Of a stretch of 64,000 nucleotides of DNA, positions 50,701 through 62,700 are shown in pieces. The notes under the pieces were generated by a model that saw only the letters and a program-made list of their open reading frames with translations, was not told where the DNA came from and did not search any database. Source of the stretch: Homalodisca vitripennis (lineage: Eukaryota > Arthropoda > Insecta > Hemiptera > Cicadellidae); the NCBI RefSeq assembly GCF_021130785.1, contig NC_060207.1, positions 190,610,001 through 190,674,000 on the forward strand, read 5' to 3'. Made by a program: the position numbers and the translations under genes. The stretch's first letter is position 1. Every line of letters begins with the position of its first letter.

Positions 50701-53700
50701 GTCCGTTAGTAAGGATTCTAATTTTGTAAAAAACATGTTTTCGTTGCCACTGGGAGACTGTAGATGCCAATGACAATTAATTTTGAATTTGGGTTTTAAG
50801 TTTAATTCCGACTGCTTCAAAATGTTTCTCGTCTGTTTCTTGAATAGTAAAAGTTTTTGAAATGAAATTTTGTTTCAAAAAAAATTGCGACCCCACCTCC
50901 TTTGGAGTGATTACGACAGTACGAGTTCGCCAATTTAAAATTTGGAATTTTACATTGCTCAATGTTGTTTACTGGTTGAACCCGTTTTCGGTTACAACAA
51001 GTACATCTGTGTTCAGATCTTCACACATGAGCTGAAGTGCATCCAGTTTGTTAGTTGCGAATTGAGCGTTTTGGTGAAGCAGTCTCAATGAAATTTGGAA
51101 TGGAACTTTTCCAATAGGTTTTTTGTTTTTGTTTTGATATATTCAATTCTGCCTGTCGATCCGAAGTGGGGACCCTAAAAAAGTATGGTGTTCTGTCGAT
51201 CGAGAGTCAGTCTGTCGTTTGACTTGGTGTCGTTTGGAGGCTGGAAGTCTCTAGTTGATCAGAGGATCTGACGGCGGCGGCATACGTCTCATGACGTAAG
51301 GTTATTGGTCCGGAGAGGTCCATACAGGTAGGCGGCGACTGCAGCTCGGCGACAGGTTTTTTGGACGTCGAGTGGAAACCAGGCGTAGTTTTCTCGCAGA
51401 TACAGCGATCATACCGCTGAGTACTCGTTTTCCCCAACTGATTGAGATGTTGGGCCGTGTTGAGTAAACAATCGCCTACCCAACATCGTCACGTCCACCA
51501 TTGAAGCTCCCACCTTCCCGAGACACTCATGTAGTGTCATATTAATTCGCCTCACTTCTCTATTAATGTATGAGTCCCAAATGATCTTGATGGCGATGAA
51601 AACATGGAAACGACAATAACATTAGTGTGGTTGTGCCTCATGATAAAAGTTCATCATCTGGCCTACGATAACTCTAGCAGGTCGATTATTTCTTGGAGTG
51701 ATGTCTGAGAGGTCGTTAGCCACCAGCCATAATAACGATCGTGTCATCTTTTGTGAAGTTTTTTGTCATACTGTGAGCATTTTCCAAGACATGGGCTCAA
51801 CGACGCTCCTGAGCACGCATTGATAAATACTTCACATCTCGAGGAAACTTTTTGTTCTAAACAGGTGAAATATATTTTTACCATGGCTGTCAGCGAAGAT
51901 ATGAAGTTTCTGTGGTATTTCCGTGGCTTTTTCTTTATCAGACTTATTTAATGTTTGGTACTTTTGTGTTTTTGTTGATATACTTATTTTGTTTATTTGT
52001 TTTCCTTTTCTTTTTCTTACTTTTTTTGATCTCCACAAAATCCTCTCAGTGTCCGAGATATGTCCAGACAACAATGAGAAACCGTTGCTTAAGGGCAGAG
52101 GTGAATGGAGTGACGAGCTCTCGCTAACATCAAGTAAGCTGACTCCAGTAGTATTGCGCTCAGCCTCAGTACGCTCATATGATGAGGTTCGGAGACGTTC
52201 ATTTTCGTTTTCTAACGTCCTGAGGGTCTGGGATCATGTTTTGCGTCTCCTCTCTCAGAATTACACAACGCTGACAAGGCTCGATCTTGTCTGTGATGTC
52301 CTCGGGGAGTTCATCAGTTTGCACGGCCAACTCCCGAACCCTCCACATGACGACTTTTGAGAAGATCGATTTCCTTTTCTTTCTGTTCAAGCTGGAGGTG
52401 CATTGACTGGCACTGGAGAACCAGACACGATTGCTGATGGGTCAACTGATTTATGCGTTCAATCAGCTCGTCCTTGGTTTTTCATGTAAGTGTCCTCAGT
52501 CTGAGTACCGCAATCCGAAAGTGAACTTCTTATTGAACAGTCGTGATAACAAAGGTGAGACTGACGGACTATCGTTAATTGACAGACTTGATTCTGACAC
52601 CGGCAAAGATCTCGTGTTGTCAGGAGTCAGGGACCGAAGGGTGACGGTGGTGGGGGCCACTGTGTTTTCTCGTTGCATATTGTTAACACAGTTTTTTTGA
52701 GAGTCAGTTTTTACTGAAGCTCCGCAGTTTTTTACCAAGGCAACACCACGATATGTCACCATTTAAACAAAGTTCTTTTCAACCTGTACTTATGTTTTTT
52801 GGTATATTAAACAAGGCCGGCCTTTTTTGTGTATTATCCAAGGTGAAGTCCATTTTAATTAAGTAATTTACCTATAGTATATAAATAAAATAAATGAATT
52901 TAAGTTGTAGCTCCAATATAAATTATTTGATTAAAACAAACAAACAAAGAAACAATTATTTTACAGCGAGTTCTAAAATAAGTCTTTAAATATATGTCCA
53001 TGCTAACACTATGTTCAGCGCAAAAAGAAAGTGATGCTAGCAGGTTTCGATCCCGCGACGCATCTCAAGACGACTACCGTAGTTGCACTCCAGTCGACTA
53101 CGCCACTTTTACCACAGTTGGAGAGACACGACAGTCAGAATATCAGTCGCGTCAGGCGGCAGACGTGCAGCGTGGACCGTGTATACTGTGCAGGTCTAAG
53201 TCACACCGGTTTAGTCACTGAGGTTATGTCACAGCCAATACGCACACCAGACTACTCACGCAAATTATTGTCCAAATAAAAAACTGTTTTCTGGTCACAC
53301 CTATGTAGCACCGATGCAAAATTTAATGAGTTATGCAGTGTCGGTTTAGTCACTACTTATAAAAGACAGTAAATAAATTGAAATATTGGAGACGAGAAAA
53401 ATGTTCGTGTTTGACAGTGTTCTCCAGGCGTACCAACCTAGATATGTTACTTGCAATGCAATTATAGTAATTTTTTTCATGTAGTAAAAAATTATTATCA
53501 TTATTCAAAACTGACTGTGTTCTAGCTCCAACATTCAATACAAATTTGTGATTGTACTTGATACTATGAGTAAAACCACAATAATTCATTTTCAATACTG
53601 TGTGAATTGAATGAAAAAGTTCATTAAAACTACAACATATAATTTTTAGTTTAAAGTTGGTTTTTGATCTTTGAACAAGAGATTTACCATCGTTGAGTAA

Positions 53701-56700
53701 CAAAAGAGTAGAAATCAGTAACATTATTTTCGAGACATGGAATCTCCTAATATATCATTGTTTTGATTAGTTGTTGAAATATTGTACATGTACTTTTAGA
53801 AAAACCACCTTGAAATACACTGAATCTCAAACTAAAGACTTAAATTAATGGAGCTTGTTTAAAAAAATTCCAAACAAATAGCAGATATTACAACCTAAAA
53901 TTGATTAAAGTCAAATATTTATTTTAATTATCGTAGATGTCGAAGCTGCTGCTTCCAGACTTGTGAAAGCAACAACACTGAATAATAGGCCACAATTAAT
54001 GCATTCTTCCACTAAATTAAATCTGAAATGTGTTTCAATTGAATTAATTGTAAATTAAAATGTGTTTGTGATAACAAAAAATAAAACATTTTAAACATAC
54101 TGTTTATTTACAGGGGAACTCTCGCAGTCAGACACTGATATCTCTTCTGCTACATCCTCATTAGTCAAAGTTTGACCATCTGCAACTGAACACTAACAAC
54201 ATTACTGTATTGTATTGGTCAAGTACAATTATAAATAACAAGGCTATCATTTGGCAGATAAATAGTTCCCAAATATTGGTACAAACTTTTTTTGTGTACT
54301 GAAAATTATATTTTTCCTTGTGCTTTCAATCTACCAGAAAGTTTTGAAATATTTTGCTAAAACTTGGTTTGTATATCCATTAATTAAATTGTATTTTTAC
54401 AGAAATTAAATATTAAATATTTGTTATCGCTCTCTCATACGAATTGTGTTATGTTGTTCTGCTTCTGGCAAATATATTTCTGACTCATCTACGTTTAACG
54501 GTCTACACCATGTCACAATATCGGTAACACAATTAAATTCGTACAAAAATGCAACATTGCTGTACAGATCTATCAGAATCTTAAGCTTGAAACTGCCAGT
54601 AATATATATCTGTTTATAGAGACGAGTTGAAGTAGAAGTGTATTGTGATTGGTTGGATTGCGATCAAGATGAGCAAACAGTGATCAATATGGCTTCTTTA
54701 CCACAATCTGCTAGTTTTCATAGTTGCCACACAGTCTACTTTGGAAAATTAAACGTTTAATAATTACATGAGTTAATAACATGCTCATGTCATCTGCTTA
54801 CATTAGGCACACAAAACATCAGGATAAAGAAAAGTCAGTCAGAGCTAAAATAGTTCAAAACCAAACACACAGTATAATTCAATAAAGCAAAGATATTTGC
54901 AATTATTCCATACCATTATACAAGGATAATAGGCAACAAAGTGGACAGCCTCAAATGATCAAAAAGCTGGTAGTCCTCTCATTTCATAAAAGTAAACATA
55001 TTTTAATTCTAAAAATGGCATTCACAAGATATCCTTCAAGAAGATTTTCTGTGTAATTGGCAGTCTGGTACATATGTAAATTTTTCTTTAAGTGACTTGT
55101 GAAATAATTAATACCGTTTGATCACTTTTTATATTACATAGCTTCAGTTTGTTCCTTTAAAAGTTCTTGACCCGTTTCTTTGTTGAGAACGATCATTCAG
55201 CAGTATGTAATACTGAATTATTTAATTACTAAAAAAGTAATTAAAAATTTTAAATTTGGGGGGGTCCGGACCCTTGGCTATGTCCTTGGTGGGTTAGGGA
55301 GGGTACTACAACACAAAGGTGTGCGGAAATCAAATTTTGTTATCGATTTATAACATTGTACTAAGTTTGTTTACAGATTTATTTATTCATTTTCTCGTTG
55401 GCATCATGGTTATCCATAAGACCAATTTAAAAATATCTGCTAACTGTCAACCAAGTACCAGGGAGTAATATGCACAATCATCAAACTCAGTGTTGGTCAT
55501 ATAAAAGAATGAAGCTTAATGCAACTTTCAAGTCTTTATGACAGTTCTTCTTCGAGATATCTGGCAGGCAATTGTAATCACTTACCAAAGCAAACTTCAG
55601 AATTGATGATATTGTTTGTCACACTGGCAAACACAATTTCTGGAGATTGTTCTGCAGAAACTTCCTGATTAGGATTCTCACTGTAAACATTTATAATAAA
55701 AGTTGTAGTTTTAACAAACATATATCTTTTGAACAACTAAAATTGTACAAGAATTACTATAATACATTATAATGAATATAAATAAATTAAAAAAAAATCA
55801 CTAAATACACACTTTTCACTGGCTTGTAACTCTCGTGTCTTAGAATGTTGAGATAACATGTACACTAATGTATAGCAGTTGTGTTTAGTGGTGTGATAGT
55901 GGGTCTGCAGTGTAGTAGGGCCCTGCAGGTATGGGAGCTCCACCGTGACAAATATTTTAAGAGGGGAGAGCCCATAAAGAACCTCACAGAAGCGTCCCAA
56001 AATCCTTACTGCAACTACTGCTTGTGATCAGGTTGTAGAATGTTGTACATGTCTGACTTTAGAGTGGAGTTAGACTAGTTACACAAGAGAAGACAATATA
56101 CACATAACACTGTCGTTATAACACAAAGGCTAAAAATGAACAGTTGGCAGAGGGAACAATTTAATACTTATGGTTTGAAACTTAATTTATAGGCTAGAGG
56201 TTGTGTCCACACCAAATTACAGAACTTTTTGAAATTTAATTATTTTGTAGCAGTTGTAGCTGGTCTTATACTTCTTCAACTTTTATAGCACATGTTCTAG
56301 AATATATTGGGTTTCCACTGGTTTGATTCCTCAGTGATTTTTGTTGTTCTACGTTGTGTTGGCACGCTGCATCCTGAGTGATAGGCATGAATGACATTCA
56401 GCCAATTTCATGGTTGGTCATGTAGCATCATAGAACTCATTCTTGTCTATGTAGAAATAAACTTTCATGCTAAATTCAAAGTGTACATATGAAATCTTTA
56501 TCTTGATAACTTTTTTTGTTCTTTTAGGACAAGAAGCTTAGAAGATTGTGCCTAGTCCTACCTTTACGCTGCTTCCAGAGTGACAGAATATTCTGGATGG
56601 GTAAGATTGGGGGTAGGGGCCTTCTGTTGAGTTTCATGAGGGAAAATTAAGGGCACTAATCTTAAGTCATGTCCTCTTGGAAGAAGGGAAAGCCAGCTCT

Positions 56701-59700
56701 GAACCAGCCTCTCTAGTCAAAGTAGGCAGGGGGTGGCACACCTAGGCTGGCAAGAATCTTTGACTCTTAGGAACGAACCCTACCAACTGTCATCTCCCGC
56801 CTTAAGATAACTTGCCACATGATATATTAACATTTTTGTTCAGTACATTAGGTTTTATACCAGTGTTCAAATAAAAGCTCCGATAAGCTACGAGGGTACT
56901 AAACATAAGACAGCACTGAAATCAAATATTGTTACCATATTGTAACATTATCTCCGGTCTATTATCATTTCTTTTCAACCTAGGACTAGAATTGTCATTT
57001 GTTAACATCTTATATGATTGTACACAGTTTGCTAAAAAGGTATATATTGAGCTATATTTTTGCTGCTGCCATCATGGTTATCTATAATATCAATGTAAAA
57101 ATATTCGCTTCATTCGTTTTTGAAGTCCGAACAGCAAACAAGAATAAACTTTTTCCAGCCCCACGATGATAGGTTTCACTAAAGCTCATCCAATTACTTG
57201 ATAAAGCAGTCTGTTATTTACACATTTTTTTTCAATTAAAATATTTATTTTACAAAATGAGTAAATTTTAAAATGTTAGCACTTGGCATTGATCAAACTG
57301 ATTTTCAAAAATTGTTACACGAATATAAACATGGAACAATATGAAATATATTTTGTTCCTTTTGGTAATAAAAATCATATTATTACCAATCAGGATAAGC
57401 AGGATAACCATCAATAAATTAATTTCAATATCAGAATGAATTTTGCACCCACACACAAGTCATTAATTTACAAAATGTTATTGAAAATTCCCTAAACAGT
57501 AGTTTTTGGTATTCCGAGATTATTTTATATATCATGAACAGTCAATCGACGGTTACTTTCAATCACAAGTCTCACACGCTCCATATTTTCCAGCGTTGTT
57601 GTCGGTGAAGATTGGCTAGAACAAGGGTCACTGTCAACAGATAGATGTGCAGCATTTTTTAAACACCTGTACCGTTCTTTTATCTGTGTTGTGATCATAC
57701 TTTCATCCCCAAAGACCTTCTGTATCATTTCAATTGTCTCCGTACAACTCTTGCCGAGAATGAAGCAAAACTTAATGCAAATTTGTTGATTAGTTCTTTC
57801 TGTCATTTTCAACAGTATACAAATGCGAGGAACAGAAAAAAAACATGTGAGACAAATACACACTGGGCGTGGTCCAAGGTGTTCAGCTGGAGACTACGGC
57901 ATTCACGTAGTTCATGAGGGACTACTTGTTACGCTTATATCACACAGAGACCGCTCGGGTGCTCTGGCATGAATATATAAATGCAGGTTGGATACTTTTC
58001 GGACAGACCTCTTATTCCAAAAATGTCCATTTCAGTTTCGGTTTTCAAACTCCTGGATATCTTCTTCATCTGGGCTTCAACTCTTTGGCTGCACAAACTA
58101 TTCTCAGTAAACATTTACTCCATAGAAAATCCATTTCAGTCAAATCAATGCTTCCTAGTTTTGCTATGCATTACAAATCTGAGATCAGAGAGTTACTGAA
58201 TAAAGCCAAAAGTAATTAATTGAGGACTGAATTAAATATATCTAAAACAATACAGTGAATTTTGTTATACTTAATAAATACTTACTTGTAGTGGTTTTTT
58301 TCAAATGATTGGGTTTTTAATTTTATACAGCCTAGCAATGATGTGATGAAATGATCTTTGGAAATTCTTTGGTTTAATCCATTGCAACACAGAACTTTGC
58401 GGAATTCCTCTTCAATAGTTCTGAAACATATATATAAATCACTAATTCAATAAAATGTGTGCTTAACAATGTTATAAAAAGATAGCATCGATAAGTTTAA
58501 AATTACATTACGATGAGCTTCTTTTATTTGGATTCAAACTATAACGTTTTTATCAATCAATTACTATATCATTTTAATTATTAAAAATCATTTTTATTTT
58601 TAACTACTTTAATTAGAATTTTATGAAAATATGTAACCCCAGCTAAAGTGGGGTAGGGTCGTTTGCCCCGGGTGGCAAAAGTATAGAAAAAAAATGCGTA
58701 ACAACTACACATAGTTTTGTCAGTCTCCATGCAAATCGTTTTACACTAGGATCAAAAAGTATAGATACCTAAGTTTAAGTGTTAACCACTGACAAAATAA
58801 TAGAGCTACAATAGCAGGAATTACTTTAAATGTTGTTTATTTCTGCATTTAGACATATAAAGCAAAATTATAAATTACAACCAAACTTTGAAAATTCATA
58901 ACTCAGAAACTTAAGATGCGATTAAGACAAAATTTGTATAAGACAAGTACATGTATACTGTTTATGAGTATGTGATTGTAGAATTACTGTATATGAAAAA
59001 AGTTCTTGTTAAATTACCATCTTATCTTTTATTCTTGACCGATCGCTTAAAAAAAGTTAACATTGATCATGTTAAAAGAAGTTCTTAAAGCCATTTATCT
59101 TAGACGTCTAATTTTGTTAGCCACTATTTAAAATGATTAATTTTATAACAAATTTACTTGAAAAAGGTTTCCTTAACTTATTGCAGCTGGTGCCTGATCT
59201 CAAACCGCCACACTACCGTGCAAAAACTGTCTTGGGCAGTAAAAATAATGCAACAAAATATGTCAAGATGGCATGAGCTTTAAATGTTATTTATACATCA
59301 GTCTACTAAAATATTTTAAATTTGGCAAAACATTTAACAGGTTGAGAACCCTCTCATTAAACAGTCCAGAAAGGTCCTTTGACCTTGCTTTTTGATATTC
59401 AGGATGGGTAATGTTAGGAATAGGGGCCACCTCCTGTCGAGTACCATAAGGTGGGCTCTATATCTGTCCTTGAAATAAGAGCCACTTAAAACTGTGTCGG
59501 ACACCTAACTCAAATATTTCTCTCACGGCAACCATCGGAAGCAAAAGGATCGTCCATGTACAAACAACAGCAAATTAACCTAACTGTAGTTGCGTGCATT
59601 GAATGATCATTTGTGTTGTTTTGTGTCTCAAACAACTTTCAAAATGTCAGAAGAAGTTATTGACGAATTTGTGTATGTAGACTAACTTTTGGAAATGATA

Positions 59701-62700
59701 GAGGCAAAGCTCGTGCTATTATAACATCACAAGAAAAGATCATCTCAACCATTGTGAATCATTTGGACAAACTGCAGTAAGCACTCTGCAAAATTACATT
59801 CTTCTAGTTCATTTATGCTAAAGGCTTAACAGGCAACTAGTAATTTTTTGATTTCTAAATTCAAAATATGTCTTTGTCACAAGCAATCCCACACTGGAGG
59901 AGCAAACTGTCAAAATGATTTCAACATAATGACTCGATACTTCAACGCGATGGATGGTTTCCCACTCAGCGTTTTTTTTGCTACGCCATTGTTCTCAAAT
60001 AAACTAAGTCAATTTAAAGGGCTTAAAAATCAGACCATTAAGATTTAAACAATGAGGGACTGTCCAAAGAAAGTTTTTAAATGAAATTACCTTGAAATGG
60101 ATAACAATTTAAGAAATTTTACAACTAAATCGACTTTTAAAATGATTATTTATGGGCATAATGATTATATGAGCATATATGATTATAAGCTATAATTTAT
60201 TATTCATCTAACATTTAGACGAAGGTTACCCAAACATCATAACTCCAAATATTCCTTACCCTTCCAGTCTCTGTCGTTTTGATGGAGAGCAAGTTGAAAT
60301 TAATTCAAAATTATTTAAGAAGCACCATGAAATAGATTAACAAATTTTAGAACTATATCAATTGAACATCTAAAAGTATAAAAATCTCTTTTGACGTAAT
60401 CAATATATTTGCGCCTAAAAATCTAGAAAGTTAAAAAATTTGAATACCATATCAATTGAACATTAAAGATTGTAAAAATTTAATTTGAAATAATATTTGC
60501 AGCCAACAATTTTGAAAAGTTAAATTGTGTTAAGTTCAAAAATAATATTCATTCTATTTTTATCACATGGTAATTTATTATAAAGTTTTTAAGCAGAGGT
60601 TAGTGTGTTTTTATATAAATATGTGTCTTTGTTTCGTTTACAAAAACAGCTAGTGGATCGTGAACAATTTGAAAATAGTAAGTAGTATTTAATATTAATG
60701 ACTTAGTATATAATTATGGCAACATTAAAATTTTGTAATTTTTACAATGTTCATGATTTAACTGCAAATATAAAAAAGTTATGTATAAAAAATTGTTTTG
60801 GTTTGTTCTCATCTTTCTAATAAACAAGTATTATATACCTTATAAACTTCAGTTTTATCATTGGTACAAAAGTATCACGAATATAATAATAATTATTAAT
60901 TACTTAAGGTATATTTACAAGCTGATTTAGTAGCATCATCAAAGAAAGTTATAAATTGGTTGGTGGGATAGGGCGGCAATTTTTGAACTTGCCCCCTCTG
61001 AAAATAATATGTACCTACGGCTCTGCCTATAACCTACTTAATTTAAAAGGATCATGTGAAAAATAAGTTAAAAGTATAATTTTACTGTAAAAATAAAAAC
61101 AAATGATAAATGAAACTAAATAAGTAAATTAGTTAAATTAAATAAAACATTAAAATATGTTTAGTCATTATTTTAGGTGTTTGAAAAATTAAGTAAGGTA
61201 AACTAATATCCTAATCTATTTTGCTTTGTTTTTAATACTGAGCTGTTTATTTTGTCACATCTTTGGTGCCTTAACTTAAAAACTATGATGCGTCTTTATG
61301 ATATTAATTTACAAAAATAATTATACTATTTTTCATGTGACTCCAGATATACATACTTATCTTTTTGCCATGTAGAATCTTGACAAGTGAGGAAATGTAT
61401 AAGTGTGTTTATGTCTACAAATCCGTTACCATCGATATCACATTTTGTAAAGATGCTATTTAGCACTGAAACAATTAAATCACTGTCATAAAAATGATTA
61501 GTTAAACATGAATTTCAAAATTTGTTAAACATCAAACACTTTTATAACCATCCCAGAGTGTATAAGGGTGAATCTAAAAGTTTGTGGACTGAGCTTATAT
61601 ACTGATTTGGCTTACATAATTTAGCTTTCACTGTGATAATTTTCTAAATACTAACCCTGAGATTCAATACACTTACTCCAGGATTGTTGCCAAGCTCCAA
61701 AAGTGTTTTCAAAATGATTTTTTTCAATACTGTGCTGGACCTTTTTAGAGTTTTATTGAAAATCTTGCATTGACATAAAGTGATCCAATTCAACTGTTGC
61801 TTGAGTTTCAAAAACAGAGTTAATGGTACATGGTGCAAAGTCTGATGAACAAGGTACAACAGTCATGTGGTTTGTTTTCGCCACTAGGTTGTTTTGATAG
61901 AAGAGTGGGCTGGTGAATAGTTGTGGTGCAAAAGTTCTTTTGCGCTTCGTTGAGAAGCAATTGAATTTATTTGCACAAACGCATCGCATGCCCAGATTTT
62001 CTGGCATTGTCCATAATCAGTGTTCACTTTCTCACAAATCTGCTGAATTGATCGGTGACTATCTTATGAAATGATTAGACAAAATATTTCAAAAATTTTC
62101 TGGTATTGTGCTGGTCTTGGGATGTCCTGATTGCTTGTCACCTGCAACTCTGTCTTGGCCAGCTTTAAAACAGGGTCCACCACCAGCTTTAGCAGGCCCG
62201 GAAAGGATAATCAGCTGGGTCCCATTATGTCTTGGCACCTGGTCCCTTCAAATAAGCGTGTCGCAAGGCCCCAGTAAAATTATCCGAAAAAATCAGTCTG
62301 AGTAAGGGCCCCCACTGCCCATACTGCCCACCACTTAAAAACGGTTATGTGGCTCAAAGGTTCCTTGTTTCCTTAATCATTTCATAAGTCTCACTGCCCA
62401 ATTTTCTGAGTTTGACAAAACTTCAAGCTATTCAATATATATATTATTGCCTGTCAATTATTTGGTTCTGTACATTTGTGTGGAACAGTATTATCAATCC
62501 AGAGTTTTGGATGCAACGCCATACATTGTCTACTTCAATTATACTTTTACAATCATTCCTGATAATCTGATTTAAAAAATATTTATAAGGCAACTTCAGA
62601 GCAAATATATACCCTAAGCTTAAATTTAACGTTTATATTCAAATTCTAAGTTTTGACTATAGGTTATTATGGAAAAGAGTATAACAAATGTTTTAATACT

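Larger units (their letters stand above)
48066..52870 (-). mobile_element. Near-complete LINE with esterase-type ORF1, minus strand
   Basis: The 3' end on the minus strand is an A-rich run followed by ACTATTGACTATTGACTA (48066-48090). ORF2 covers about 51100-48265 and ORF1 about 52765-51200. The 5' limit near 52870 is a guess from loss of similarity. It lies in the sense orientation in the intron between exons 5 and 6 of the EF-hand gene. It is of the same Jockey/CR1-like clade as the nested LINE at 10717. Confidence 0.75.

Noticed and set aside
55767..56000. 77-codon minus-strand frame upstream of exon 4
   Set aside because: Exons 3 and 4 join in phase without it, and it lacks flanking splice sites.
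57914..58219. 101-codon plus-strand frame
   Set aside because: It is partly antisense to the mariner 5' UTR and has no known motif.
58640..58690. Second copy of the pogo-like TIR (GGGTAGGGTCGTTTGCCCCG)
   Set aside because: Similarity to GGGCAAAGTGG is short and could be chance; no element body follows.
60960..61025. hAT-type element end
   Set aside because: Only one end-like sequence is present, with no TIR partner or 8-bp duplication, so it is mentioned only as a scrap.
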